DNA from: Euglena gracilis
Taxonomy: Eukaryota; Euglenida; Euglenophyceae; Euglenales
Direction: 5' to 3'
Length of the DNA stretch: 64,000 nucleotides
Assembly: GCA_039621445.1 (NCBI GenBank)
Contig: CP154956.1
Coordinates: forward strand, 61,750,362-61,814,361
A program made the position numbers and the translations under genes. Positions 34,474 through 51,298 of this stretch are shown piece by piece; position 1 is the first letter of the stretch, and every line of letters begins with the position of its first letter. Under the pieces are notes generated by a model. That model had not been told where the DNA came from. It saw only the letters and a program-made list of their open reading frames with translations, and searched no databases.

Positions 34474-36735
34474 GTGTGTATGTGTGTGTGTGTGTGTGTG
34501 CGCGCGCGCGTGTGTGTGTGTGTCCTCAGGTGGAATGACCTGGCTTCAGCCTCCCTGCCCTTCCCACAGGGGAAGCACGGGAAGATGTCAGAAGTGAACC
34601 CGCTGCTGTTCGCCTCCATCTACGCCTTCAACCGGCTGGACACCGCGCCGCGCCTCCACTACTGGCTGCGCCGTGGCCACAACGTGGTGCTGGACCGGTG
34701 CGTGCCCGCCTCCTCCTCAACAGAAAGGGTGGGAAGCCCCTCCTTGGTGGCAGGCACCCCAGGCTTGCCTTGGGGACTGGTGCGAAGCACCCAAATATCC
34801 TCGGACCCCCAAAATTTGCCCCAAATGCCCATTTTTAGCCATTTTGGGGTTTTTTTTGTGACAGAATCAGGCAAAAAAAAACATCAAACCCCTCATTTCC
34901 ACCTCGTCGCGCAACGCCGGAGGACTTTTTTCTCAGATGCCCCCCCCCCCAGGAGGAGGGGTCTGGCAGGCTTTTAGTGGCTTTTTCCATGTCTACAAAA
35001 ATGGCTGCCAGTGGACCCCTTGGGTCTCTCAGCAAAATTCTGCCCCGCATTTTTTCCCCATCAAGCAGCCAATGTGGACCGACCATGGCTCTCCGTCGCA
35101 GGTACTCCAGCGCCAATTGGGGCCACCAGGCCAGCAAGTATGAGAGCGACGAGGTGTGTCCGGGAGTTTCTTGGGTGTGGGTGGTGTGGTCTGAACAACC
35201 CCCACCCCCTCTGTACTGCATGGGGGTCCAGATGAACCACTGGAAACCACTCAAAAAGGATTCATTTCATTTCTGGCATTCCAAGGACTCAGCCAATGAA
35301 TGCCAAGGTTCGCATTCGTTGCCGATTCTGGAGAGCAAAATTTGAAAGGGGGTCGGACCGAACCCCCCCCCCCCCCCCCCCGTGGGTGTGCCCAGGGATC
35401 GAACGGGATATAAAATCAAAAAGTCGAATAACACAGATTTGGGGATAGACAATGTTCCAGCTATGCCAGAAATCATTTTTTCCTCTGGAGTTTAGCCTGT
35501 TTTTGTCGAGATTTTGCAACACCTTTTTTCAAAGATTTTCAGAGAACAATTTTCAGGCATTTTAAGGATGTCTAAGGCATTTTAAGGCATTTCGGCCAAA
35601 AAATTTAAGGCGCATTTAAGGTATTTCATGGTTTTTAAGCGCCTTAAAAAACATTCCCCAGCGCATTGGCATGCGCGCCTTGCCTCGGCTTATGCAAGTT
35701 GCCGTGTGGAGTTCCAGCCAAGGTGATGGGAAGCTGTATTTACAGGCGGCTTCCTCTCCACCCTCCCCCTTTCTTCTCAGGATCGGCTGCAGGTGATCGA
35801 AACCCTGCGGAAATTCGAACATCAATGGCTAGGGCTGCCAACCTCCTTCCGCGTGCTCTATTTGGGCCAGGCTCCCATCAGACAGCTAAGAGCCCATATT
35901 TCCAGAAGAGACCCCCAGAAGCAACAAACGGAAAGATTCAACCAAAAATTGTTGGTTGTTATCTCTGCGGATGGATTCTCTCTGGCGCGTGACAGTGCAT
36001 CTCAAAAAAAAAATCATTGCCTCGTTTACTACCAACCAGTAAAAGAAATTGTTGGCCACCAGCATTGTCAAACCATCTTTCTGAGATGAGACAATGATAG
36101 ATAGTTCCCGCATTATTCACCAATGACGACGGGCGCGACCTCAAAAGGGAGGATCCGCCATTGGTGCCTGCTGTTGACCTCCCACCCCGGTTCGCATGGC
36201 AAGTGTGTTCATAAAATCAATTTCCTACCATACCTGCTCTCCCCTGTACTTTCCTGACCATGTACGATGTGATATGCGGTGTGTGGCGTGATTTGTTTTG
36301 GAAGCCGATGAATGACCCCATGGCACTGGGAGGTTGAGCTTGTTGTACGCCCCGCAGGCTCTGCAATCAGATACAAAACGAGCGAGCCTGGACATCCACG
36401 AGACTGCAACGCTCCAGTACAAGAATCGGTATGGGCGGTGGGATGGATCGGTTCCAGGTTGCATGTAATCAAGTCGATGGTTTTATTTTTCGCGGTCCCA
36501 TCGGTGTCCCCATCCCAGCAAATGCTGTGCCAGTCCTGATCCTGGCCATTTCTGTCCGTTGGCCTGCCCCAGGGTCCGGGAGACGTTCCTCTGGTGCTGC
36601 GAGCAGTTCCCGGAATGGGTGGCGGTGCCCTGTGTCACGGAAGCTGCCGCTGAAGGGCAGGCCGGCACGCGCAGGACACGAGAGGAGTTGCACGAGGACA
36701 TCTACCGCCTCCTGCAGCCCTTCTTTGTGAAGTGA
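30824..36735 (+). CDS. Thymidylate (dTMP) kinase with N-terminal extension
   Basis: Phosphorylates dTMP to dTDP with ATP. Exons: 30824-30940, 31350-31423, 32226-32326, 33136-33228, 33482-33525, 33812-33904, 34570-34697, 35102-35153, 35781-35879, 36369-36428, 36573-36735. Seen motifs: P-loop FEGGDGAGKQTQ across the exon 4/5 join, RTLDFPHDH after strand 2, NPLLFASIYAFNR, VVLDRYSSANWGHQ with the DRY motif, and LDIHET near the C-terminus. The spliced length is 1023 nt (340 aa) if one A is removed from the AAAA run in exon 10. About 125 residues precede the P-loop, starting MALRVFLWPPTSALRQPL; core enzymes have only a few, so this is an extra domain of unknown role or a leader. Introns after exons 2, 5 and 9 are nonconventional; the other seven are GT...AG. 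Confidence 0.9.
31424..32225 (+). other. Nonconventional intron, thymidylate kinase intron 2
   Basis: CAAGCATTTT starts at +4 and GGTGCTTG ends at -6 (TTG at -8), so the ends pair. The 8 bases before the stem, ACCGTGAG, nearly repeat the 8 after it, ACCATGAG. Excision gives GCC ACC GTG AGC TAC. The interior is also self-complementary: T-rich TTTTGGCC words at 31555-31680 face GGCCAAAA words at 31805-32130. Confidence 0.85.
33000..33037. repeat. (CA)n/(CG)n microsatellite
   Basis: Short CA/CG alternating tract in a thymidylate kinase intron. Confidence 0.9.
33526..33811 (+). other. Nonconventional intron, thymidylate kinase intron 5
   Basis: CAGGGCGGTCCTT at +4 pairs with AAGGACCACTTTG ending at -6 (TTG at -8), 12 of 13 positions counting G-U pairs. 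Flanking octamers TCGTCGCC and TTGTCGCT agree at six of eight positions, both differences being C/T. Excision gives EMLVARLRAEGYPV, the normal length for the helix after the P-loop. Confidence 0.85.
34412..34523. repeat. (GAGT)n/(GT)n/(CG)n microsatellite
   Basis: About 110 bases of simple repeat, ending close upstream of thymidylate kinase exon 7. Confidence 0.9.
35410..35650 (+). repeat. Dispersed 'ATGTTCC...GTTGGCCTG' repeat, copy 3
   Basis: Contains ACAATGTTCCAGCTATGCCA, GAAATCATTTTTTCC, a GGAGTTTAGCCTG variant and AAGGCATTTTAAGG words. Lies in a thymidylate kinase intron. Confidence 0.65.
35880..36368 (+). other. Nonconventional intron, thymidylate kinase intron 9
   Basis: CAG at +4..+6 and CTG at -8..-6. 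Flanking octamers CCATCAGA and CAATCAGA agree at seven of eight. AGAGCC near the 5' end can pair with GGCTCT near the 3' end. The join is one base out of frame unless the AAAA run at 36374-36377 is really AAA; with that change it reads APIRYKRASLDIHET. Confidence 0.7.
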
Positions 36736-36806
36736 CACTGCAATTCCATCCATCGGTCTCGTCTTCTGTACAATCGACCTCCTCCTCCGTGGTGTTGTTA
36801 TTGACA

Positions 36807-36838
<32 letters not shown>

Positions 36839-38023
36839 TGCGTGCGTGCGTGCGTGTGTTGTGCTACCCCATGTGCCAAACTCATGACACTCTCATACAA
36901 TGCTTTGTGGATGTCTCCACAAGAACCATTGATTTGAGTGCTGTTTTGTTGACATCGACGCCAGTGCAAGATTTGAGCCAGGCAGCCAGTGGATATATTT
37001 TGTATCAAAGGCTCTTCAATCGTAATTTGGTATTCAATTTTTTTTATTTGTTCAATTCTTTTAAGAGGAGAATTTATATACAATGTAGTTGAGTCATCCA
37101 AAATCCATCATCATTTTTCATTTGAACACAGTAGTGTGGGGGATGGCCCAGTTCCGATTTTTTCTTTGAGTTTCAGCAACCTCAGTGACAAAATATGTGT
37201 GTCACCTGAGCTCAGTGCGGAAGAAGTGAATATCATCCTTTGTGAATGATAGAGCAGTGGCATGGGGGCAGCACCCCAACGTTCCTGTCATTTGTTGAGT
37301 GCCTCTGGCCCCCACTGGCACCACGCATTGTTTGGAGGTGCAAAGGTGGGCCAACAATGGATTGGAAAAGGGCTCACCAGGGCATATTTGGGGTTAAGTT
37401 TGATTTTGTGCACAATCGGCAGTTTTGCGGGCATTTTTCTGGGTTTTATTTTGGGCAGCCGGTTCATCCCTCCCAGTTCCCGCCCTGCGGCCCCTACAGG
37501 GGGGAGGGGTTAGCCAGCCCTTTTCCAGCCAGCACAAATTTTCCAGTATCTGCTGAACCCCCAGGCGCCCTGATTTAATATTCAACAGTTACGCTTTTCC
37601 GCACTTTCAGTTCAATGAATTCAAATCGCTTCATTTTTTGCAGGCAGGGTAACTATTGAGTATTTGCACGGTGGATTCCTCACAAAGACCAGCAGTGGGC
37701 GTGCAGAATGGCAAGACGATTGGCTTCTTTTTGCCATCTGTTGTCAAGTCGATTTCCGCGCCATCAACAAACCAGCAAACGCAGACCTGGCACCACAGAG
37801 AACGGGAAACACAGTGAGCCAGTGGACACATTTCTCAGATGTGGTAACGCCTCAAGGCATTCCCCGTTCTCCGAACTGTTCCCGGGGGGGGGGGGGGCTT
37901 GTGTTCTCTCAGGTGGGGAATGCTGTGAAGCAACCCCCCGTCCGCTCCCCCCTCTCAGGCCACAAGCCACACAATCAGATCTGACGCCGTCCCCCCCCCC
38001 AGCCGGGCGTTGCATGCAAGTCG
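36736..38023. other. Intergenic stretch between thymidylate kinase and JMJD7
   Basis: Holds a CG/GT microsatellite (36807-36856) and poly-G and poly-C runs. No exon recognised. Confidence 0.5.
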
Positions 38024-45066
<7,043 letters not shown>

Positions 45067-45544
45067 CGATCGAATCCAGGACAAGGGAGTCTGCTTCCAA
45101 TTGGTGGACCGGATGGCCAATGAAAATACAGATGACAAGGATAGCAGCAGAACATGATGTGAACGCGCCCAGCAACTCTTAACCCTCCAACGTTACACCA
45201 ATTTCCACAAGACCAGTTGTCAATGTTCCCTCCGTTCTGTATCGTGTCAATTCTCACACAGCCGAAGAATTAGTGCAAACATGGCTTTCTGCATCTTTTC
45301 AGACATGACAAAACAAACATGATGGGAAACCACCCAATTTTTTCTCATCCCCGTACCATTCAATGCCCTTTTGGAGGAGCCACGTGCACGTTCATTATCA
45401 ACAAGTGAACTTAGGAATCTTTTGTTGCTAGAAAACATGTCCACCTCTGGGGTTATGACGTTTTTGAAAAGGTTTTTGAAAAGAACGCGCGAAAGATGTC
45501 CGGTGGGGTGGTCTTCTGCTCCCTTGCCAAAGAGTCTACCAATT
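45067..45544. other. Short intergenic stretch after JMJD7
   Basis: JMJD7 3' flank; no further exon or element recognised. Confidence 0.4.
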
Positions 45545-45644
45545 GACACCACGGGCTCCGCACTTTGTCCTTGTTAGGCCAGCCATGCCGCGTTCGCACG
45601 GCATGGCTGGCCTCAAAAGGGCAAAGTGCGGAGCCCGAGGTGTC
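45545..45644. mobile_element. Palindromic DIRS-end derivative
   Basis: A 100-base near-perfect hairpin: GACACCACGGGCTCCGCACT ... AGTGCGGAGCCCGAGGTGTC with GGCCAGCCATGCCG/CGGCATGGCTGGCC arms. Each half matches the right terminus of the DIRS element (50541-50572). Confidence 0.65.
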
Positions 45645-45871
45645 CTGCACCGCCGGCGGTGCTGTTTGGATGGTTTTTTGCCGCAGTTGGCCGATTCCCA
45701 AGCCATTCGACAACCGGCAACAAGGACAAAGACCTGAACTCAAAACGTCGAAGCAGAAGAGCAAGCTCAAAGCAATCTGAAGAGCGAGAGCGAGAGCGAG
45801 AGAGAGATCGTACTCCCTCGAGGCAGACCGAGAAGGGAGGAAGGGACACCGAGGGCGAAGCACAAAGACAT

Positions 45872-45975
45872 TGTGAGGCCATGCCTTGCTCGCCGGCGGT
45901 TTGTTGTGATTGTTTTGGTGCGCTGGGTTAGGAGGTCCCGCTTAGTGCCGCCTCGCCGGAGTTGGCTGCATTGTC
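45872..45975. repeat. DIRS left inverted terminal repeat
   Basis: Starts CATTGTGAGGCCATGCCTTG and runs through GGTGCGCTGGGTTAGGAGGT to the GGAGTTGGCTG word; mirrored at 50448-50547. Confidence 0.85.
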
Positions 45976-47190
45976 TCCGACGTGGCGACCGTGGCGCTGT
46001 TTCTTTGCCTGGGGGGGTCCCCCCCCACCTCCCCCCCCCTGGCCCCCATCTTCTGATCGAGGGCGTTTGAAGACAAATTTTCTTATATGGGTGGGGGGGT
46101 CGGGCTCACAATGTCTTTGTGCTTCGCCCTCGGTGTCCCTTCCTCCCTTCTCGGTCTGCCTCGAGGGAGTACGAGACACCTCGGGCTCCGCACTTTGCCA
46201 TTGTGAGGCCAGATTGTGCACTGAAAAAAGGGGGGCCAGGGCATCCTCCAAAGAACCTTGGGCACCAAGTCTTTGATAATGGGCTGTGAAAGCCTCTACC
46301 CCCTTCCATTGACCAATTTCACAAACTTCTTGGGCAGAAAGGCCCAATTTTTTTAGCAAACCAACCCCTGCCCCTCTGGTGGAGTGGGGTCCCCAAACCT
46401 GGGGGGGTACCCCCTGTTTGGTCAAAAAGTCTTTGGTGATAGAAGCAATGGTATCTGCCTTAATGGCTTTGTAGGGGGGTTTTAACGTAATTAAAAGGGG
46501 GCCCCCAGGTTTCATAAAGAAACGTGTTGCTGCCACATAAGACAACATTAAATGAAAGGGACTGATTTGGGGGCACTGGGGAATGGAGACAACTCGCTCC
46601 CACTTGTGGAGTTTTTGACCTTTACGTTTAATTTTGATGTAGGGTGCCCCCCCCAACACACTGGTGGTTCTTTGGACCTGTGCCAAATCAGAACTTCTGT
46701 ATAAACAGAGGATTCGTGAACAGAAAATGAGTTGTGTACGCAATGTACATATATCAGAGGGCAGGGGGGACTGTGCCAGCCCCAGGAGGATTGGGAGGGG
46801 ATCCCAGAATGCACCATATTTCTCCAGGTTTTGGTTCCAAAGCCTTTTGTAAGGTGCCAACATGGCATGGAACCTCAGGCCCCCAAAGCCAGGGATCAAT
46901 AGCATAGCACTGTATGCATTGCGTGCTTGGGCCTTTGAAAATTGGAACAGTTGAATTAAAGCGTCAACCACTTGGTCAGTGGTGGCTTCAGGGGGGGGTA
47001 CCCCCATTTTTTCCAGAATCACCCATAAAAGCGTAAAGGCACTTTGGTACCTTTTCAAACTGGGGTTTCTTCCCAGAATATCTGTAATGGTTGAATTTTG
47101 TATTTGTTTCCCCTCCAAAATTTGCCTGAGCAAATCATGCAAAGGAGGGGCCACCTGGGGGGTGGCATTTTTTCCCCCCTGCAATTGGTG
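45928..47190 (-). CDS. DIRS tyrosine recombinase
   Basis: The recombinase integrates circular DIRS DNA. The frame ends at 45928 and is open on the same strand back to an ATG at 50325 (1,465 codons), but recognisable recombinase sequence covers only the 3' part. It starts near DILGRNPSLKRYQSAFTLL and contains the catalytic arginine in LCLYRSSDLAQV, the HxxR box in PHSTRGAGVGLLKK and the tyrosine in EAFTAHYQRLG. The C-terminal tail after HNLAS translates the internal complementary region and ends in a proline/glycine/basic stretch inside the left terminal repeat. The real start is unknown: it could come by frameshift from the upstream gene or from the upstream ATG. The coordinates given are the recombinase part only. 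Confidence 0.85.
   Translation of the reverse strand, partial: HQLQGGKNATPQVAPPLHDLLRQILEGKQIQNSTITDILGRNPSLKRYQSAFTLLWVILEKMGVPPPEATTDQVVDALIQLFQFSKAQARNAYSAMLLIPGFGGLRFHAMLAPYKRLWNQNLEKYGAFWDPLPILLGLAQSPLPSDICTLRTQLIFCSRILCLYRSSDLAQVQRTTSVLGGAPYIKIKRKGQKLHKWERVVSIPQCPQISPFHLMLSYVAATRFFMKPGGPLLITLKPPYKAIKADTIASITKDFLTKQGVPPQVWGPHSTRGAGVGLLKKLGLSAQEVCEIGQWKGVEAFTAHYQRLGAQGSLEDALAPLFSVHNLASQWQSAEPEVSRTPSRQTEKGGRDTEGEAQRHCEPDPPTHIRKFVFKRPRSEDGGQGGGGGGGPPQAKKQRHGRHVGDNAANSGEAALSGTS
46105..46211. repeat. DIRS internal complementary region
   Basis: Reverse complement of the joined element ends: 46105-46174 mirrors 45808-45877, and 46175-46211 mirrors 50536-50572. It lies inside the recombinase frame. 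Confidence 0.85.
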
Positions 47191-50100
47191 AACATACCCA
47201 TGTAGGGGGTGATTTTCAGGCAGGGGGTTCCTGGAACTTTCATTTTTATTAACTGGGGCCACCATGTGGCTGAATCCCAGTAGGGGGTGACCATCAAAAC
47301 TTTGGCCTGTGGAAACATTTTTAATCTGGGGAGAAATTTTTGGATTACAGACCAGGGGGGGTTTGCATAAAGATCCTCCATGTTGTCCAGTGGACATTGT
47401 AGTGCATTTACTGCTGTGGCTCCCCAGTGGGGCCACCTGGCCACAAATTGTGGCAGTTTTTTGTTGCCTGGTGAGGCAAAAAGGTCTGTTTTTAGGCTGA
47501 TGTAATTTTTGAACTGCTGCCTCAGCCACTGAAAAAGTTGGGGGTCCAGTGAGTAATCCCCCCTGTCCATTTCCCACCTGCTTATGGGGTCTGCCAGGCA
47601 GTCTTTGGAGGGGACCCACTTTACTTGCAGGTTTATGTTGTGTTCCATGCACCATTTGAAAAAGGGTCTTAGCATGGAATTGAAAGGTACCTTTCTGCCC
47701 CCCCCTTTTGTTAAGTAATAGTAAATTACTTGATTGTCCACGGATAGGGACACAGTTTCCCCTGGCTGGCTGAGGCTTTGTACTGTGCTTATTGCTGCAC
47801 TTAATTCTTTGACATTTATGTGCAAAATGGAGTTTTCCCTCCAAAATTCTTGCACAATTTTGCCTGTTCGAATGTCCAGCCCCCCCCAGGCATGGGTACT
47901 GCTGTCTGAGTGCAACTCCCTGGTTGCATTTTGGGGGAAGGGTCTGCCCCCCCAGGTGTCCAGCAGAATTTTTATTTCCTTTAATTGGTCCTTTATTCTT
48001 TGGGAAATGGGATGTTTTGAGTCCCAGGGGGCTGTGGAATTTTCCACCAAAAAACTTGCCAGGGCATCCGTAAAGGCCCTTAGAAAGGGCAGGGCCATTA
48101 GATTGCATCTGATTTGGCCCAAAATGGCAGCCAGTTGCCTTTTTGACATGTAATCTTTTTTCACCATTTTTCCCAGCTCCTTTTTTACTGTTTTTATTTT
48201 CTGGGGGGGCACCTGTAATTTTCCCTCTTGGAAGTTTAGCTGAAATCCAAGATGATTGACGATTTGGGTGGGCTGCAGGGTGGACTTTTTCACATTGATT
48301 TTGAATCCTGATTTGATTAAATCCCTGACCACTGTGTTCAGGTGATTTTGTAAGATGATTTGTGTTGGGGCCACCAGTAAAATGTCGTCCAGGTAAATAA
48401 ATACCTGGATGCCCCTTTTCCTCCACAGTTTTTCGAATGTCTTCATTACTGACATGAAAATTTGGGGCATTACATTCAGGCCAAAACAGCCTGCCTGGAA
48501 TTCCCAGGTCTGCCCCCCCACCTGATGCCTTAAAAATGGCCTTAGGCCTGGACTTACTGGAATATGAAAATAGGCATCCTTCAGGTCTATTTTTGCTGCC
48601 CAGTGGCCTTTTTCCAAAACTGGAAAAATGTGCTGGATGTGATCCAGTTTGAAAGGTTTCACTTGGAACCTTTGATTTATTTCCCTGCAATCGCTTATTA
48701 ATCTCCATTTTGTCTGCCCCCCTTCTGGTTTTGAAATCAGAAACCAGGGGATCAGGTGCTGGGTGGTTGAATCCCTCACCCTCTTTATGGATCCAGATTT
48801 TTCGTAATCCAGCAGTATTTTTTCTGCTTGGGGTAAGTTCAAATTTGCCCTGATTTTTGGGTGGGTGGACAATTTTGGTGGGCTGACCCAGGGGGGTTGA
48901 ATGCCATCCCTGATGAGTTGACATGTTGTTGGGGGGGCATTTTTTGCCCACCATTTCAAGCTTTTTTGCAGCCTTTGATGGAGGGGGGTGTCTCCCCATT
49001 TTTCTTCCATGGAATTTATTTCCTGGATAAGATGATTTTGGGGGGGCTGGGCTGGAGATGTTGGACATTTTAGGCTTTTTTGCAACCTTTGATGGAGGGG
49101 GGTGTCTCCCCATATTTCCTCCATTGAATTTATTTTCTGGGTAAGACGATTCTGGGGGGGCTGGGCTGGGGGTGTTGGACATTGCACCCCTAGGTCCCCT
49201 AGGGCTTGGGCCCTTGTAAAAGGAAATTTTTTCTGGGGGGATGTGCATGCACTCTCTCCCTCTCTGCTCACCTCTCTGGATGATCTTGTTGTTGGAAGAC
49301 ATACCATAGGGCTTAATGCCCCTGTTTGGCCTATCTGGTCTTCTCCATGTTGATGTGGTTGGTTGACATACCATAGGGGGGCCTCTGTGGGTCCCCCCCT
49401 TGATTGATTGATCGGGAATTGATAAATAAATGTGGGAGGGGTTTCTGCCCCTCTCTCCAAAAGGGCCACTGTGGGTCCCTTTTCCTCCTGGGGCTGGGTC
49501 ATTGAAAGGGCCACTGTGGGTCCCTTTATCCCCCATTGTTGGCAGAGGGTCACTGTGGGTCCCTCGGGGGATTTCTCCAGCAGCATCCTTAGCTTCTTGG
49601 TGGCCACTGTGGGTCCACCCTGCTGGTTCCTTAGCTTCTTGGTGGCCACTGTGGGTCCACCCTGCTGGTCTCCAAGGTTTCCATGTATAAATTTTTTTCC
49701 ATAATCCATCTTGTGGTCTTCCAGGCCTTGATTTCTTCTTGGCCTCCAGCCCCATTGGAAATCTGGGGGGGCTGCTGTGGCCCCCCCTTGTCCCCTTGAG
49801 AGGGGCTGTTGTGATAGATGAATTGGGGGGGTTGGACAGACCTTTTCTGCCCCTTCCTGAGGGGATTTCCTTGTGAAACTGGCCCCCATGGCCCCTGTGG
49901 TGTTGACCTCCTTGGCCTTGATTCCATCTCCCCATCTTCTGGCCAATTTGTGCCCAGGTTGCTGGGCACCTTTGGGGGAGATGCCCCTGATGTGTGGGCT
50001 TTGATTGTCCAATTGTGAAGCATTTTGGGCCCCCATGGCCCAGTCTTTGCCCACCAAGGGCTGGGGCTGGCTTCTGTCTTCTGGGCCTCCTGGCCACAGT

Positions 50101-50288
50101 GGTCCAAGGACCGTGGCCGTCACTGGGGGGGTTTTTGGCTGTGAAATTTCTGGGGTGGGGGGCTGGGTGGGAAGAACGGCCACGGTATGCCACGTGTTGA
50201 CCGCATCTCCAAGGTCTCCAGCTGCTGCCTCTCCTCCAGGACGTCCGTGGCCATATAATTCCAATTTCTTCTCCACTGCATTGCTCAT
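47055..50288 (-). CDS. DIRS Gag-like / reverse transcriptase / RNase H / methyltransferase-like polyprotein
   Basis: 1,077 codons from ATG 50288. The N-terminal third is Gag-like and proline/glutamine-rich, with internal duplications: QQGGPTVATKKLR twice, and a SPAQPPQN...INSMEE.WGDTPLHQ unit twice. Reverse transcriptase follows: LISDCREINQRF, AKIDLKDAYFHIPV, and the YLDD box at 48384-48395 in FIYLDDILLVAP. RNase H residues lie in LHSDSSTHAWGG, VKELSAAIS and LSVDNQVIYYYL. A C-terminal segment with ANPPWSVIQKFLP and VLMVTPYWDSATWW is the methyltransferase-like domain seen in DIRS elements. The frame overlaps the recombinase frame on the same strand. Confidence 0.9.
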   Translation of the reverse strand: MSNAVEKKLELYGHGRPGGEAAAGDLGDAVNTWHTVAVLPTQPPTPEISQPKTPPVTATVLGPLWPGGPEDRSQPQPLVGKDWAMGAQNASQLDNQSPHIRGISPKGAQQPGHKLARRWGDGIKAKEVNTTGAMGASFTRKSPQEGAEKVCPTPPIHLSQQPLSRGQGGATAAPPDFQWGWRPRRNQGLEDHKMDYGKKFIHGNLGDQQGGPTVATKKLRNQQGGPTVATKKLRMLLEKSPEGPTVTLCQQWGIKGPTVALSMTQPQEEKGPTVALLERGAETPPTFIYQFPINQSRGGPTEAPLWYVNQPHQHGEDQIGQTGALSPMVCLPTTRSSREVSREGESACTSPQKKFPFTRAQALGDLGVQCPTPPAQPPQNRLTQKINSMEEIWGDTPLHQRLQKSLKCPTSPAQPPQNHLIQEINSMEEKWGDTPLHQRLQKSLKWWAKNAPPTTCQLIRDGIQPPWVSPPKLSTHPKIRANLNLPQAEKILLDYEKSGSIKRVRDSTTQHLIPWFLISKPEGGQTKWRLISDCREINQRFQVKPFKLDHIQHIFPVLEKGHWAAKIDLKDAYFHIPVSPGLRPFLRHQVGGQTWEFQAGCFGLNVMPQIFMSVMKTFEKLWRKRGIQVFIYLDDILLVAPTQIILQNHLNTVVRDLIKSGFKINVKKSTLQPTQIVNHLGFQLNFQEGKLQVPPQKIKTVKKELGKMVKKDYMSKRQLAAILGQIRCNLMALPFLRAFTDALASFLVENSTAPWDSKHPISQRIKDQLKEIKILLDTWGGRPFPQNATRELHSDSSTHAWGGLDIRTGKIVQEFWRENSILHINVKELSAAISTVQSLSQPGETVSLSVDNQVIYYYLTKGGGRKVPFNSMLRPFFKWCMEHNINLQVKWVPSKDCLADPISRWEMDRGDYSLDPQLFQWLRQQFKNYISLKTDLFASPGNKKLPQFVARWPHWGATAVNALQCPLDNMEDLYANPPWSVIQKFLPRLKMFPQAKVLMVTPYWDSATWWPQLIKMKVPGTPCLKITPYMGMFTNCRGEKMPPPRWPLLCMICSGKFWRGNKYKIQPLQIFWEETPV

Positions 50289-50447
50289 CGAAGTCGAAAT
50301 TGAAATTTGACAATTGAATTCTCAATTGATTTTCGTCTGGTTCGTGTTCTTCTGGATAGTGAATTGATATTGACTTCTTTTCTCAGTTCTTCCTCGTTCG
50401 TGAACTCTGTTCCTTTCTTCTGGGTGTCGAAGGGCAAGTTAAGAATC

Positions 50448-50547
50448 AGCCAACTCCGGCGAAAAAAGGCACTAAGCGGGACCTCCTAACCCAGCGCACC
50501 AAAACAATCACAACAAACCGCCGGCGAGCAAGGCATGGCCTCACAAT
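50448..50547. repeat. DIRS right inverted terminal repeat
   Basis: Reverse complement of 45872-45975, followed by the 25-base right-end extension that is not in the left repeat. Confidence 0.85.
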
Positions 50548-50617
50548 GGCAAAGTGCGGAGCCCGAGGTGTCGAGAGAGAAACCACCGGAATATCCACTT
50601 TCAAGACACTGTCAAAA

Positions 50618-50921
50618 TAAACCCTCCCCCAAATAATACCCCCCACCCAAATAACCCCCCTCGGGGTCCGACTTCGGCCGGCGAAATGTCCCCCCCCCGG
50701 ATTTTTGACCTGAGAGTGTCGGTCAAAAATCACCATCTCTCACAACAAATTGCGGGAAAATTCCAAAAAAATGCTACATTTAATGGAAAGAAAAAAAATT
50801 GGCCCCAAAGGAGGATTTTGGCGCTATTTTTGCTCCCACGGAACTTCGAAAAATTTTGTAAAATAATACCCCCCCAACCAATACCCCCCCCCCCCTCGGG
50901 TCGGGACTTCGGACGAAGAAA
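50618..50921. mobile_element. Poly-C-ended TIR element (AAATAATACC type), second copy
   Basis: Same order of phrases as 11842-12228: TAAACCCTCCCCCAAATAAT, GGGGTCCGACTTCGGCCG, CACAACAAATTGCGGG, TTTTTGCTCCCACGGAACTT, GGGACTTCGGACGAA. The right terminal GGGGTTA is missing, probably truncated. Confidence 0.65.
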
Positions 50922-51168
50922 ATAGGCCCTCGGCCTCGGTGCCCCTTCCTCCCTTGTCGGATTTACTTGAGGGACTGCGAGCTCCTCTGTAAGAACCCAA
51001 GCCACTTGCAAATTGATTCTTGACCGTGGTTCAGAAGAGTTTTTGAGATTGCATTGAGAATTCTTTGCCCCCCCATTTTTCTAAGTGGCTTATAGAAACC
51101 CGGATGTGGCATGAAAATTTTTTCTTTTGGGTTTTCCAATGCTTTTACAGCTCCACTGAAGACATGAA

Positions 51169-51298
51169 GACACCTCGGGCTCCGCACTTTGCCCTTGTGA
51201 GGCCATGCCTTGCTCGCCGGCGGCTGGCCTCACAAGGTCTTTGTGCTTCGCCCTCGGTGTCCCTTCCTTCCTTGTCGGTCTGCCTCGAGGGAGTGCGA
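51169..51298 (-). mobile_element. Miniature DIRS derivative 1
   Basis: 130 bases; read on minus it is TCGCACTCCCTCGAGGCAGA (left end) through GCCGCCGGCGAGCAAGGC to AGTGCGGAGCCCGAGGTGTC (right end). Both DIRS termini are joined with everything between them missing. No coding capacity. Confidence 0.8.

Larger units (their letters stand above)
45808..50572 (-). mobile_element. Complete DIRS-type tyrosine-recombinase retrotransposon
   Basis: 4,765 bases, coding on minus. Left end TCGTACTCCCTCGAGGCAGA; right end AGTGCGGAGCCCGAGGTGTC. Inverted terminal repeats: about 45872-45975 against 50448-50547, with 81 bases identical at the core. An internal complementary region, 46105-46211, is the reverse complement of right end joined to left end (junction 46174/46175), i.e. 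it spells the circle junction, the hallmark of DIRS elements. Flanks are GA-rich (GAGAGAGA / GAGAGAG) without a clear target duplication, as expected for recombinase insertion. Both frames are intact, so it may be young. Confidence 0.9.

Noticed and set aside
47309-50310. Plus-strand open frames inside the DIRS element
   Set aside because: Shadows of the minus-strand polyprotein.
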